Of a DNA stretch of 64,000 nucleotides, positions 10,339 to 22,397 are shown in pieces (position 1 is the first letter of the stretch; each line of letters starts with the position of its first letter). The notes beneath the pieces were generated by a model. The model made no database searches and was not told the origin of the DNA. It worked only from the letters and a program-made list of their open reading frames with translations. Made by a program: the position numbers and the translations under genes. The stretch comes from Laguncularia racemosa (Eukaryota > Streptophyta > Magnoliopsida > Myrtales > Combretaceae), in the NCBI GenBank assembly GCA_037954665.1, contig JBBMOL010000299.1, positions 1-64,000 on the forward strand. Direction: 5' to 3'.

Positions 10339-11865
10339 ATGGCTAGTATCACAGTCGATCGCCTCCTCCGCAAAGAAATTCGGGTATACAAACCTTTGGA
10401 CCCAAAGTTAGTACTGGACCATTGGTTTACCTTGTATAATCCAGAGGAGCAGGCCTTCATCCAGCAAAAAATAGGGCCCATCCTCTCACTAACAAAAATA
10501 GAGGTGAATTTGCCTTTGGTACGGGCCATGCTCCAGTTATGGGAAGTAGAGTCCGCAGCTTTCTTTATCGGGCCACATGAAATCACCCCTACCCTGGAAG
10601 AGTACACCCAGCTGCTACAGGCTCCAGCACTGACTGATCAAATCTATGTGCCAGATCTCGAGGCCGGGCTAGCCGGTACCTTCAGCAGACTACTAGGTAT
10701 TCGCAAAACAGCAGTCAACAAAGCCCTAGCAGACTGTAATGGATACTGCATATGGATGGACGATTTGGAAGCCTGGTTCATTGCCCGAGAAGACAATGGG
10801 GATAAAAAAGACGTACTGTGTGGGGACCCCAAGACTTACAGATAGAGAAGGGTGAATGCTTTCATCTTGACAGCTTTCGCCACCATACTATTCCCTACCG
10901 GAACTTTCTATGTTCACTACCGCGTTGCAGAGCTGGTGAACCAATTCCTGGAAGGAAGATCTTACATCCCGGCTCTATTGGTTGAACAAATTCGGAACTT
11001 AAACTTCCTCAGGAAAAAAGGCCATGGGATCCTCCGCTCAAGCATCAACTTTATGCTGATATGGTTCGTAAGCCACCTTAAGTGTTTCGGGCTGAACATG
11101 GTCCGGAAAACCTTGGCCCAGCAGTTGGACCTTGTGGATTTATGCGTAGAAAAGATAAAGCTACCCGACGACCTTACCAGCCACAGTTGGGTATAAGTGC
11201 TTAGAAGTTTCAGTGTCGAGGATATTCTGTGGACAGCCAGGTGGGGTTGCTGCGACAAAATTATTTTGACCTATAGTAATTTTCAAGCCGTGCCTTTGAT
11301 CGAAATCAATGGATGTATTGGATATCACCCCAATTCAGTGGTCCGCCAGTTTGGTACTATCCAAGACATAGTTTATCGGCCCTCGCTGGAAGCAATTACC
11401 TTCGAGTACCAAGATCCGAACTTGCTGGTGGCTAAAAAGTTTGCTAAGCTGGCAGAGGTCAAAGCACTTTAGGAAGCAAAAATTGAAAGTCCGAATGTAG
11501 ACCTCGGGGAGCTAGATGGCGAAGTGGGAAAGCACCGAGCCACCAGAGAGTTTGTAATCCGCCAGCTGTACCAGACAGGGGAAAGAGCATACCGGGTTCC
11601 AGATGTCGCTCAACCGAGGCTAGACAAGATAAATCCAGAGCTAGAAATCTACCTAGAGCAGGTCAAGGCCCGGATGGAGGTATACTTTGAAGCTGCAGAT
11701 TATAAGAAAGACATCTGGAAAGGACGATTCAAGGAGTCCGACCAAAGGAACAAAGCCTTGGAAGCTCAGTTAGAAAAGACCAAGGCCAGAGTCGAAGAAC
11801 TGGAAGCTGTCATCAACGGGAAGCCTGAGCCTCCACAACAGAAGACCAAAAGAGCTAGGAAATAG
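10339..11865 (+). pseudogene. ORF1 of element B (extra Ogre ORF, function unknown)
   Basis: A 509-codon frame from ATG at 10339 to TAG at 11865, broken only by three nonsense codons (10843-10845, 11194-11196, 11470-11472) and no frameshift. It lies upstream of gag, where Ogre/Tat elements carry an additional ORF. The N-terminal half has a GPHEITPTLEEYTQLL motif like the TPTLEEY motif of plant mobile-domain / DUF7745-type proteins. The C-terminal ~100 residues are charged and likely coiled coil, ending with a Lys/Arg tail (KTKRARK) that could be a nuclear signal. The role is unknown. The domain relation comes from the motif only; no search was run. Confidence 0.8.
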
Positions 11866-12113
11866 ATCATCGTTTGTAATCTTTTATTTTTCTTTTGAAC
11901 TCCAAAATTTCCAATATTAATAAAAGTGAAAGTTTCAATATTACATCATCAATCAATTGTCAACCCTTTTTATTTTTAGCATATGTATGACACATGCATC
12001 ACATTTGCATACATTATACTAAAAAAGAAAAAAAATGCGTGCCAAGTATTAAAGATAGCTTCCAAACAATTGAATCTTCCAGAAGCCCAATCTGGATCCA
12101 TTCAAGAACCAGA
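11866..12113 (+). other. Spacer between ORF1 and gag in B
   Basis: About 250 bp, A/T-rich, with an AATATTAATAAAAGTG-like block and short A runs. The same spacer is present in A and C. No coding content is conserved. Confidence 0.5.
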
Positions 12114-12385
12114 ATGGCAAGCAGTGGCAACAACAGCAGCATTGACTACATTCCTACACCCCAAGAAGAGGTACAAGCCAGAGGTGTCAAAGGCAAGATG
12201 AAGGAAAAGCCAAGCAACACCCCGATGTGCATTCCACCCCTCCAACAATCTTTCCGGAAAGCAAATATCATTCAAGAGCCTCGGATAAGCGAAGGTGACG
12301 TCAGCAATGGGAGCCCAACCCCCCGCACGTCCAATTAGTATCCGGCTCTAAATAATTGGTTTTGTTATCCTATCAATAGCTCTAG
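12114..12385 (+). pseudogene. gag start fused to protease-linker end (B deletion junction)
   Basis: ATG at 12114 begins like the gag of A and C, but after about nine codons (MASSGNNSS) the sequence jumps to the segment downstream of the protease (YIPTPQEEVQARGVKG...). In C the same two points are 2,769 bp apart, here 33 bp. The missing 2,736 bp is a multiple of three, so the frame is kept. Gag, its zinc knuckle and the protease active site are therefore absent. A TAG at 12336-12338 (Gln in C) also stops the frame before the intron. Confidence 0.88.
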
Positions 12386-12501
12386 GTCAGCTCAAAAATA
12401 GAGAATGATTATTGAACAAATTCTATTGAGACTCTTTATCAATTCAATTGCAATCTGTTTTTTTTTTCTTATATACATGCTTTCATCTTTACTTTACCCA
12501 G
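12386..12501 (+). other. Putative PR/RT intron in B
   Basis: 116 bp starting GT after CTCTAG and ending CCCAG. It aligns with the introns of A and C, has the T-rich stretch before AG, and splicing would join the linker to the RT frame in phase 2. This placement is characteristic of Ogre elements. Confidence 0.7.
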
Positions 12502-14073
12502 ATCTCTTACCAGCGAACACTAGGGATATTTCGCACAGGTAGAAAATAAAAACTCTGATATCGTTTCCAACGCTGCTGGGTCAGTTGTTGAAGGCGATAT
12601 CCTTGACTACGAAATAATACAAGAAAATTGGCAAAAACATGAACAAAGCGGAATTTCGATTGATGAGCCGGTGGAAACAGTAAATCTAGGAAGCATGGAA
12701 AAACCTAAAAACCTCAAAATCGGGACCAGTCTGAGTGCCGAGCAAAAATGTGAGATAACCGAGCTATTAACAGAATATGCAGATGTGTTCGCCTGGTCAT
12801 ATGGTGACATGCCAAGACTTGACCAATCAATAGTGGTTCATAGGCTCCCCATAAGGGAAGATGTCAAAGCTAAAAAAAAAAACTGAGAAGATTTATGCCT
12901 GACATCTTGCTAAAGATTAAGGAAAAAGTCAAGAAACTGCTAGAAATAGGGTTCATCGAAGTATCCGATTACCTAGAATGGGTAGCAAATATAGTCCCTG
13001 TTATGAAAAAGAATGGAAAAGTACGCGTATGCGTAGACTTCTGGGACTTAAACCAAGCTACGCCAAAGGATAACTTCCCCCTACCTCACATTGATGTTTT
13101 AGTGGACAACACTGCGGGAAACCATCTTTTCTCATTCATGGACAGTTTCTCAGGATATAATCAAATAAAAATGGCTGAAGAAGATAAAACCAAAACGAAT
13201 TTCATCACAATGTGGGGAACTTTCTATTACAAAGTCATGCTCTTCGGTTTGAAAAACGCCGGGGCAACGTATCAGAGAGCCATGGTCGCGATACTTCATG
13301 ACATGATGCACTGAGAGGTTGAAGTATACATCGACGACATGATAGCCAAATCTAAGGAAGGAGAAAGCCATATAGATATCATGAGGAAATTGTTTAAGCG
13401 ACTGAGAAAATTCCAGCTCAAGTTAAACCTAGAGAAATGCATTTTCGGGGTCACAACGGGGAAATTGTTAGGGTTTGTCATAAGCCAGGAGGGCATTAAA
13501 ATCGATCCTGACAAGGTAAAGTCTATATTAGAGTTACCTTCCCCACGCTCCATTAAAGAAGTAAGAAGCTTACTGGGAAGATTAAATTATATAGCTCGTT
13601 TTATCTCACAACTCACCGATAAGTGCCGGCTACTATTCCGTCTGTTGAAGAAGAACGCCACAGTAGAATGGGACGCCAAATGCGAAGAAGCATTCAGGAC
13701 GATCAAAGACTACCTTATAAAACCTTCGGTCTTGATAGTCCCGAAGCAAGGAAAGCCCTTATTCTTATACCTCACAATACTCCCTGAATCCATGGGTTGT
13801 GTGCTGGGGCAGAAAGATGAAGAGGGAAGAGAGCATTCCATATATTATTTGAGCAAGAAATTCACAGACGGGGAACAAAGGTACTCAGAGGTGGAGAAGA
13901 CTTGTTGTGCTCTATTTTGGGTCATGCATCGACTAAGGCAATACTCCCTTTACTATCATATTGAGCTATTGGCAAAGCATGATCCCTTGAAATACTTGGC
14001 AGAGAAACCAGCTTTGATAGGAGAATCTCTAAATGGAAAATGCTCCTATCCGAGTTTGACATCACATACATAA
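12502..14073 (+). pseudogene. Element B: reverse transcriptase and RNase H
   Basis: The region codes for the linker, RT and first RNase H of a Ty3/gypsy pol. Visible RT motifs include VKKLLEIGFIEVSDYLEW, DFWDLNQATPKDNFPLP (Arg changed to Trp), the FGLKNAGATYQRAM block, and catalytic YIDD at 13327-13338. RNase H follows with LFLYLTILPESMGCVLGQ. Lesions are a TAG at 12521-12523, a frameshift near 12880, TGA at 13312-13314 (Arg in C), and a one-base loss near 14020. Unlike A and C, B keeps the Trp codon at 13918-13920 and the Gln codon at 14094-14096. Confidence 0.88.
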
Positions 14074-15958
14074 ATCAGAACTCGATGAAAGGGCAAGCCT
14101 TAGCCGACCAATTGGCAGAACACCCTATCGAGACAGATTCCCAAGAACTACAAGCCCAATTCCCGGACGAAAATAAATTAACAGTGAAAGATATACCGGT
14201 AGAGGACTTTGAGATAGAGCAAAACCCGAAATGGAAATTGTTTTTCGATGGAGCCGCCAACGTATTCGGTTGCGGAGTTGGGGCAGTATTGATATCCCTA
14301 GATGGCACTCAATTCCCTGCAGCGACAAGACTTACATTTCCCTATACCAATAATATCGCGGAATATAAGGCATGCATTCTTGGCCTTAAAATGGCCTGCC
14401 AAATGGAAATCCGCGAATTAGAAGTATATGGAGATTCGTCGCTCATTATACTACAGACAAGAGGGGAATACAAGACTAAAGACCCTAAACTAGTACCGTA
14501 TCATCAACACTTGACAGAGCTAATCGAAGAATTCAAGGCAATCACTTTCACATACATCCCAAGAACTCAGAATCAGTTTGCAGATGCACTAACCACACTA
14601 GCATCTATGATCCAGATAACAGGGGGAGTCGAAATCCAACCGATGAAGATAGACATCGAAAATCGGCCCGCCTACTGTTTAACCATTGAAAAAGTACAAG
14701 ATGACAAGCCCTGGTATCACGACATCAGGATCTTTCTCCAAGAAAGTAAATACCCTGAAATGGCTAGCAAGAATGACCAAAGAACACTCAGAAGGTTAGC
14801 AAGCCATTTCTTACTAAATGGGTTTATACTCTACAAAAGATCATCTGATACCACCTTATTGAGATGTGTGGACGAAAATGAAGCATGCGAACTGATGAAA
14901 GAGGTACACGAAGGAGTATGTGGACCTCATATGAATGGCTACATGTTAGCCCGAAAAATCATGAGGTTAGGATACTATTGGTTAACCATGGAATCAAATT
15001 GCATAAAATATGTCAAGCACTATCATCTGTGTCAAGTATACACAAACCGGATAAATGCTCCGCCCAATGAGCTACATTTGTTGTCAGCACCATGGCCTTT
15101 CTCCATGTGGGGAATCGACATAATTGGCCCAATCACTCCGACAGCATCCAATGGCCACAGGTTTATATTGGTAGCGATTGATTACTTCACCAAATAGGTA
15201 GAAGCTTCGTCATATGCCAATGTCACAAAGGGGTAATAGTCCGCTTCTTGAAAAGGGACATAATAGCCCGATATAGAGTTCCTGAGTCTGTCATCACTGA
15301 CAACGGCACCAATCTTAACAACAAATCGATAACAGGTTTATGTCAACAATTCTGCATAAACCATAGAAATTCAACTCCTTACCGACCTCAGATGAATGGG
15401 GCAATAGAAGCAGCTAACAAGAATATAAAAAAGATCATCGAGAAAATGACAACTACTTACAAAGATTGGCAAGAAATGTTACCGTTTGCTCTCATGGCTT
15501 ATAGGACTTCAATAAGAACATCTACTGGAGCTACCCCATATTCATTGGTATATGGTACCGAAGCAGTGCTACCAGTTGAAGTCAAAATACCATCATTCAG
15601 AATCTTGTCAGAAACTCAGCTAACCGAATCAGATTGGGTAAAGAAGAGGCTTGATCAGTTGAATCTGATTGATGAAAAAAGACTTACCGCACTATGTCAT
15701 GGCCAATGTTACCAACAAAGGATGGCCTGAGCATTTAACAAGAAAATGAGGCCCCGATACTTCAAAGAAGGGGATCTGGTGCTAAGGAAGGTTCTCCCGA
15801 ATGCCCAAGACTCCAGAGGGAAATTTACCCCAAACTATGAAGGCCCTTATGTGGTGAAAAAGGTTCTGTCAGGAGGTGCTTTGATACTGACTCAAATGGA
15901 TGGTTCGGAATTGAGAGACCCCATTAACACAGATGCTGTAAAGATGTACTATCCTTAG
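14040..15958 (+). pseudogene. Element B: second (archaeal-type) RNase H and integrase
   Basis: The first part (about 14200-14620) has KLFFDGAANVFGCGVGAVL, NNIAEYKACILGL, VYGDSSLI and QFADALTTLASM. This is a second RNase H of the archaeal type that marks the Tat/Ogre clade. Integrase follows: an HHCC zinc region in which KHC is changed to KHY, then WGIDIIGPI (first D), ITDNGTNLNN (second D) and NGAIEAANKN (E). The tail is YFKEGDLVLRKVLPNAQDSR and ends MYYP*. Breaks are TAG at 15195-15197 (Trp), a one-base loss near 15229, and TGA at 15728-15730 (Arg). Confidence 0.88.
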
Positions 15959-16429
15959 GTAAGGGAATTGAAATTTTGCCAATGTTTATGAAAGCTAATG
16001 TTCGATACAAATTTCGTTGAGTCGAGTTTTTACTTTTTACAAGCAAAGTTAATGTCCCTGAATGGTCAATAATCCCAATCGATTCTCATCGCAACAAATA
16101 TCCTTAAACACATTACCCATCACTTCACCGATAAATGATAAACACTAAAATAATAATGAATCTCAATAAGTTTTGTAATATAATTCTATCTATTCTTGAG
16201 CATTAAAACTTAGCGCATTAGTAGGATAACACCACCGGCAAAAGAGCCATGCGCACAAGAAAGGAAGCACATCAAGATTTTCAACCCCGTGTCAAGATGA
16301 CAAGAAGTGAAGCAGAAGTAAACCAGCACGAAGGTTCAGTTGTTTGGTTGCCATCCACGATAAATTGGCAAGCATATTAAAATGAATAACTATCATCATA
16401 TCATGAAAAACATCACATCATTTAGCTCA
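15959..16429 (+). other. Untranslated spacer after integrase in B
   Basis: About 470 bp between the pol stop and the repeat zone, with counterparts in A and C. There is no ORF and no repeat structure. It is part of the long 3' untranslated region of these elements. Confidence 0.5.
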
Positions 16430-18060
16430 GTCAGTAGAAAGCATATTAAAAAAGCATAAGATGAGTCAGCTCATAGTGGGGCACTTGTCTAAGCATCCCC
16501 TTTAATAGGTTAGTCAGCCCAAGATGGGCACTTTCCTAAATATCCTCTCTTAAGGTCAGCCCATAGGGTCACCTTTTTGAGACATTTTTATCATAAGTTA
16601 GTCAGCCCAAGAGGGACACTTTCCTAAATATCCTCTCTTAAGGTCAGCCCATAAAGGTACCTTTTTGAGACATTTTTATCATAGGTTAGTCAGCCTAAGA
16701 GGGGGCACTTTCCTAAATATTTTGTCTCAAGGTCAGCCCATAGGGGGCACTTTTTGAGACATTTTTTCCAGGGTCGTTAGTCTAAGAAGACACGTCCCGC
16801 TATAGGTCAGTCAGCCCAAGAGGGGCACTTTCCTAAATATTTTGTCTCAAGGTCAGCCCATAAGGATACTTTTTGAGACATTTCCCCCAGGGTCGTTAGT
16901 CTAAGAAGACACGTCCCGCTATAGGTTAGTCAGCCCAAGAGGGGCACTTTCCTAAATATCTTATCTCAAGGTCAGCCCATAGGGACACTTTTTGAGACAT
17001 TTCCCCCAGGGTCATTAGTCTAAGAAGACACGTCCCGCTATAGATTAGTTAGCCCAAGAGGGGCACTTCCTAAATATCTTGTCTCAAGGTCAGCCCATAG
17101 GGGCACTTTTTGAGACATTTCCCCCAGGGTCGTTAGTCTAAGAAGACACGTCCCGCTATAGGTCAGTCAGCCCAAGAGGGGCACTTTTTGAGACATTTTT
17201 CCCCAGGGTCGTTAATCTAAGAAGACACGTCCCGCTATAGGTCAGTCAGCCCAAGAGGGGTACTTTCTTAAATATTTTGTCTCAAGGTCAGCCCATAGGG
17301 GCACTTTTTGAGACATTTTCTCCAAGGTCGTTAGTCTAAGAAGACACGTCCCGCTATAGGTCAGTCAGCCCAAGAGGGGCACTTTCCTAAATATTTTGTC
17401 TCAAGATCAGCCCATAGGGGCACTTTTTGAGACATTTTCTCCAGGGTCGTTAGTCTAAGAAGACACGTCCCGCTATAGGTCAGTCAGCCCAAAAGGGGCA
17501 CTTTCCTAAATATTTTGTCTCAAGGTCAACCCATAGGGACACTTTTTGAGACATTTCCCCCAGGGTCGTTAGTCTAAGAAGACACGTCCGCTATAGGTTA
17601 GTCAGCCCAAGAGGGGCACTTTCCTAAATATCTTGTCTCAAGGTAAGCCCATAGGGACACTTTTTGAGACATTTCCCCCAGGGTCATTAGTTTAAGAAGA
17701 CACGTCCCACTATAGATTAGTCAGCCCAAGAGGGGCACTTCCTAAATATCTTGTCTCAAGGTCAGCCCATAGGGGCACTTTTTGAGACATTTCCCCTAGG
17801 GTCGTTAGTCTAAGAAGACACTTCCCGCTATAGGTCAGTTAGCCCAAAGAAGGGGCACTTTCCTAGACTCCCTCGATTAGTTAGTTCAGAGGAGCGATTT
17901 TCGAACCCATCGATTAGTTAGCTCAGAGGAGCACTTTTCGAATCTATCAATTATCAGCTCATAGGAGCACTTTTTCAAACTTCTAATAACCGATTAGTCA
18001 GCTCAATAGAGCACTTTTTGGAGGTATTTTTCCAAACAGTTGCTAGTCTAGTCAGACGCT
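16430..18060 (+). repeat. Tandem repeats in B 3' region (~117 bp unit)
   Basis: From about 16,700 to 17,870 a unit of ~117 bp recurs about ten times. Each has TCAGTCAGCCCAAGAGGGGC, a TTTGAGACATTT part and a GAAGACACGTCCCGCTATA end. CCGCTATA or its variants recur at roughly 117 bp steps, with one unit shortened to about 85 bp. Before and after are related half units, and at 17880-18030 a GGAGCACTTTTCGAA type. Tandem repeats between integrase and 3' LTR are common in Ogre/Tat elements. Confidence 0.9.
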
Positions 18061-18423
18061 TCTGTTGACAGGTAGCCAGCTCATCAGGGCGCTTCCTAAG
18101 ATAATTTTCTTTTCAAGGTTGCTAGTCTGATAAGACGCTTCCTATCATCATTTATTCTACACACCTAAACAATGCTTGAGATGTTTCCTATTGCCAATTA
18201 GTCAGCCTATAAAGCGCTTTTTGGGAAGGAACATTACTCTAAATTGTTAGGACCATTTTAAACTCGTGGGATTATTAGCTCTTGGAGCATTTTCCCACAA
18301 GAAACCAATTTCCAGATAATCAGCCAAAACAAGACGTTATCTATTCAAATCAAGAGGCCAAAAATGGCGTCTTTCTTGTCTTTGTAGTTAAGTTTTTCAA
18401 ACTTTACTACAAAGAGGGGCAAC
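18061..18423 (+). other. 3' untranslated end and PPT of B
   Basis: A non-coding stretch with decayed repeat half-units (GATAAGACGCTTCC and similar). It ends in ACAAAGAGGGGCAAC, the polypurine-rich primer site directly before the 3' LTR at 18424. Confidence 0.65.
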
Positions 18424-20491
18424 TGTAAACACTCCATTTTTGCCCTAAGAATCAATAATAATCAATTTCCAATTTTTCCAATTTTTCTCTAATTTGGCAA
18501 AAATAAGAAAAATATTCAAAAAATAAAAAATAAATAGGAAAACACATCAATTTTGAAAAATGATTTCAGAAATGGCAATAATAAGGAATAAATAATTTTT
18601 ACAAATTTTTGAAATTTCAAAAAATACAAAAAAAATAAAAAAATCGCATTGCATATATGCAATTTGCGAAATAAACAAAATCAAGAAAATGGGCTAGTTC
18701 AGCTGGTCCGAGTCTTGGTCAGGCGGGTGCGTGCAGGGTGCGAGGTCAGGGGTTTGAAACGCGGGGGAAGCAGATTCCGCGTTTTGCAAATTTTTCATTT
18801 ACCCGGGATACGTGGTAGCATCTGATTGGCTGGAGCGAACGCACGCGCCGGGTGCGTGATCATCTTCAACCTCGATTCAAGATCGCCGGCAAGGAGAAAA
18901 ATTCGAATTTCAGCTGTTTCGATTCGATGTTTTGCATAAATCCAACAGATCTTCAACAGAATTGAGATAAACATCATCCAATTGGAATCAAATCTCAACA
19001 AATCAAAGGATTTACACGAATCGGAGTTGTTTCATTTAACCGCAAATACGATTTGCCTCGATCAGTGGAAATCCGAGCGTATCCAGCTCAATTTCAAGAG
19101 CCTATAAATAGAGGATGAAGTGAGGAAGCCAGAACAGAGATCAAAAGCGAGAGAAAGTAAGAGAAAAGAGAGAATCGAAGTCCACCGGAGGAGTTCGGAG
19201 CCGCGACCGCCGATCAAGAGTTGAGCAACCACCAAGGGGCGTTTCTAGAGCAAACCACCGCCACCATTGGATTCCTCACCCTCGATAACCTAGGATTCGA
19301 CACCGCAACCGCTGCAAAAGGCCGCCGGAACGCCGTCAACGAGCATTCCTCGCCATTGTGTCCAACCTGCTTCGACCCGACCCGCGCACTGACCCAGATC
19401 CAAGTAAGTCGGATTTTCCGTTTTATTTATTTATTTGATTTATTAATTTTGTTATTTATTTATTTTTTATTTACTTATGTGTTATTTATATTTCAATAAA
19501 TAGAAAAATGTTAGAAATTAGATTTTTTAGGAGTTAATAGTATAAAAAATAAAAAGAAAAAAATATAATCAAAATAATAAATAATAAAAATGTAGAAAAT
19601 AATGAAAATATTAGAAAAAAATAATAATAAAACTTTAGATTTTGAAATAGGGTAGAACCTAGGAGAAAATTTTTTAATAAAACAAGAATGCACAAAAATT
19701 ATGAAAAATTAATAAAAAATAATAATAAATTATAAAAACTTATAAAAATCATAAAAATTTTAAAATAATAAAAGAATCATAAAAATGATAAAAAATCACA
19801 AAAAAATTCGAAAATTAAGAAAAAATAGAAAAAAAAATAGTTTTATCACTTAGAAAAATCATTTTCTCAAATAAATCCAAAATTGATGTTTTCCCCAAAA
19901 ATTATTTTCAAAAATCAAATTATTAAGCTTAGGTTTAGATTTTTAGAAAAAATCCCAAAAATGGTAAAAACATAAATCAAAAGAGATTTCAAAATTAAAA
20001 TTCACAAACCCACTAAATCTTTTCAGGAAAAGCGAACTACGGCTTGTTTGATCCTGAATAGCAGGTACGTAGGCACCCATTTGGGTCAACCCATAAAATG
20101 AAATAAAAAAATCATTTTTTTCAAATAACTCATTCAAAAACACAATAAAAGGCAACAGAAATAAAATAAAAGACATTTCTAGATAGAGATAATTTTAGGA
20201 GATTAGGTGGTAACCGTAAGGTTTTAATAGGTTAGCCTCCGAACTTAGAAACTCTGGTTTTCATTTTCCTCTTTTCACAAAAAACGAGAAGAGGAAATCA
20301 CGACGATTAGTGGTCCAAATTAAGACTAATCCGCTCCTTTAGTCTTAATTCAATATTTCCCAACAACAGTTGGGTGGCGACTCCAAAATTAAACGAAGTT
20401 CCTAACTCAAGTCGAGGGTCTATATTAGATGAGCATAGGGTCTAGTCTAGAACGGATTAGGAATGGGAAAATTCAAAAATTAGACTCGACA
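18424..20491 (+). repeat. 3' LTR of element B
   Basis: 2068 bp, TGTAAACACTCC...ACTCGACA, with TATA at 19103-19110 and the donor-like GTAAGT at about 19404. It matches the 5' LTR apart from scattered substitutions and small indels. The G-box is mutated here (ATACGTGGTA). Confidence 0.93.
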
Positions 20492-20496
20492 CCAAT
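20492..20496. repeat. TSD CCAAT, right copy of element B
   Basis: Second copy of CCAAT. The A 5' LTR resumes immediately afterwards with TTTTAGAATTTC, as in the intact A 3' LTR. Confidence 0.93.
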
Positions 20497-20573
20497 TTTT
20501 AGAATTTCAAAATAAAAAAAAAATACAAGACACATATACAATTTGCGTAATAAATAAAACTGAGATTTGAGCC

Positions 20574-20640
20574 AAGCTCAGCTGGCTCGTGGGCACGCTT
20601 GGGACGCGTGTGGGGAAGGCGAGGTCGAGGGATCGAATCC
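20574..20640 (+). promoter_or_regulatory. tRNA-like A box / B box module in A 5' LTR
   Basis: AAGCTCAGCTGG near 20574 resembles an A box. GGATCGAATCC (20630-20640) differs from the B-box consensus GGTTCGAATCC at one base. Of the LTRs here, this copy has the best B box. The likely origin is a tRNA-derived sequence inside the LTR. Confidence 0.45.
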
Positions 20641-20971
20641 GGGCAAAGGCACTTTGTGCCATTTTGTTTTTTTTTTTCCCCCAGCTGCCACGTGGCACCG
20701 TCGAATTGGCCAGCCCGAGCACGCGCCAAGCGCGTGCTCATCTTCTTCCTCCCTTCGACCGACGAACGAAAAACGGGCGAGAAGAAAGTGGAACAAATCT
20801 GGGCGAACTTAAGTTGATTTTTCCTAATCTTTTTGGATTTATCACGATCACAAACTAGATAAATCCCAAAAACGGCTCTAATCTAAGGGATAAAGATCAC
20901 ATTTTGAAGATAAGGGCAAATCCTCCACCGCGGTCGAGATCCGGACTTATCCACCGTTGGGCTTCAATGCC

Positions 20972-20979
20972 TATAAATA
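20972..20979 (+). promoter_or_regulatory. TATA box of A 5' LTR
   Basis: TATAAATA followed by GAGATCGGAGG. The A 3' LTR has the same box at 48716-48723. Confidence 0.7.
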
Positions 20980-22379
20980 GAGATCGGAGGAGAGGCTAGA
21001 ACACAGAGAGAAAGGGAGTGATAGAAGGAATTGAAAGGAAAGAAGAAGAAAAGCATACGCCGAGCCCTCGCCGGAGTTTTCTCTCTCAAAACCCTCACCG
21101 TAGCTCTTAGACCACCGTGTAGGGTGGTTTTCGACAAAAAAACACCACCATCATCGGATTCGTCATCCTCAGAAGCTTCGGAAACGTATCTTATTCGACG
21201 AAAACAGACGCTGGAACGCCGTCAACGAGCATCTCCAGCCGCCATGTCCGATCGACCCGACCGAACCCGCTTCGACCCGACCCACGCACTGATCTGGGTC
21301 CATGTAAGTCGGATTTTTCGATTTTTTGCATTTATTTTATTTATTTAGTTATTTTATTTATTTCAAAGTTATTTATTTATTTATTTGTTATTTATAATTA
21401 AAAAAATAGAAAATGTTAGAAATTAGATTATTTTTTAGGATTTAATTTAGGATGAAGAATAAAAATAATAATTATAATAATAAATAATAAAAATGTGAAA
21501 ATTTATAAAGAAAATAATAAAAATATTAGAAAAGAATAATAATAAAAACTTAGATTTTAGAATAGGATAAATAAATAATGTAGGATAAAATTCTTCAATA
21601 AAAATTAATAAAAATCAATAAAAATTAATAAAAATCGTAAAAGTTATAAATTTTTTTGATAAAATATCAATAAAAATTTATAATAGTAGAAATGAGTTAA
21701 AAAATAGAAAAAAATGAAATTTTTATCACTTAGAAAAATCATTTTCTTAAATAAATCCAAAATTGGTTTTTCTTTAAAATATCATTTTCAAAAAATCAAA
21801 TTATCAAGATTAGGCTTAGATTTTTTTTTAGAAAAAATACTAAAATGGTAAAAATATAAATTAGAAGAAATTTCACAATTAAAATTCACAAACACACTAA
21901 AGTTTTTCAGGAAAAGCGAACTATGGCAAGTTTGATCCTGAATAGCAGGTACGTATGCACCAATTTGGGACAACCCTTAAAAATAAAAAAAAAAATCATT
22001 TTCTTATAATAATTCACTCAAAAACACAATAAAAGACAACAAAAATAAAATAAAAGACATTTCTGGATAAGGTTTAAATTTTAGGAGATTAGGATGGTAA
22101 TCTTAGAGTTTTAATAGGTTAGCCTCCGAATCCAGAAACTCTGGTTTTCCCTTTCCTCTTTTCACAAAAATGAAAAAGGAAATCACGACGACTAGTGGTC
22201 TAAATTGGGATTAATCTGCTCAATTAGTCCTAATTCAATTTTTTCCAACCATAGTTAGGTGGCAACTCCAAAATAAAACAAAATTCCTAATTCAAGTCGA
22301 GGATCTACATTAGATGAGCATAGGGTCTAGTATAGATCGGATTAGAAATGGGAAATAAAAAAAATTAGACTCGACAGGA

Positions 22380-22397
22380 TGGCGACTCCGCTGGGGA
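22380..22397 (+). promoter_or_regulatory. PBS of element A (tRNA-Arg)
   Basis: TGGCGACTCCGCTGGGGA, three bases after the LTR. It is an exact complement of the 18-base 3' end of a plant tRNA-Arg ending TCCCCAGCGGAGTCG-CCA, as I recall that tRNA. Confidence 0.85.

Larger units (their letters stand above)
7732..20491 (+). mobile_element. Ogre/Tat-like element B, gag-protease deletion derivative
   Basis: A 12,760 bp plus-strand element inserted in the 5' LTR of A, TSD CCAAT. LTRs are 7732-9838 and 18424-20491. It has the same plan as A and C but lacks about 2.7 kb of gag and protease. ORF1 runs into a short gag start that is fused to the end of the protease-linker region, followed by intron and pol. 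Several stops and three pol frameshifts add to the damage. It could only have moved with gag and protease supplied by other copies, if the deletion predates its insertion. Confidence 0.93.
20497..22376 (+). repeat. 5' LTR of element A, remaining 1880 bp
   Basis: It continues the A LTR after the B insertion and ends ACTCGACA at 22376. It contains the tRNA-like module at about 20574-20640, a palindromic G-box CCACGTGGCA (CACGTGGC at 20689-20696), TATA at 20972-20979, and a GTAAGT site at about 21304. Together with 7539-7731 it gives 2073 bp, against 2039 bp for the 3' LTR. Confidence 0.92.

Noticed and set aside
16430..18060. Regular repeats as a possible CRISPR array
   Set aside because: Units are directly adjacent without unique spacers, occur within a plant retroelement, and have counterparts at the same place in A and C.
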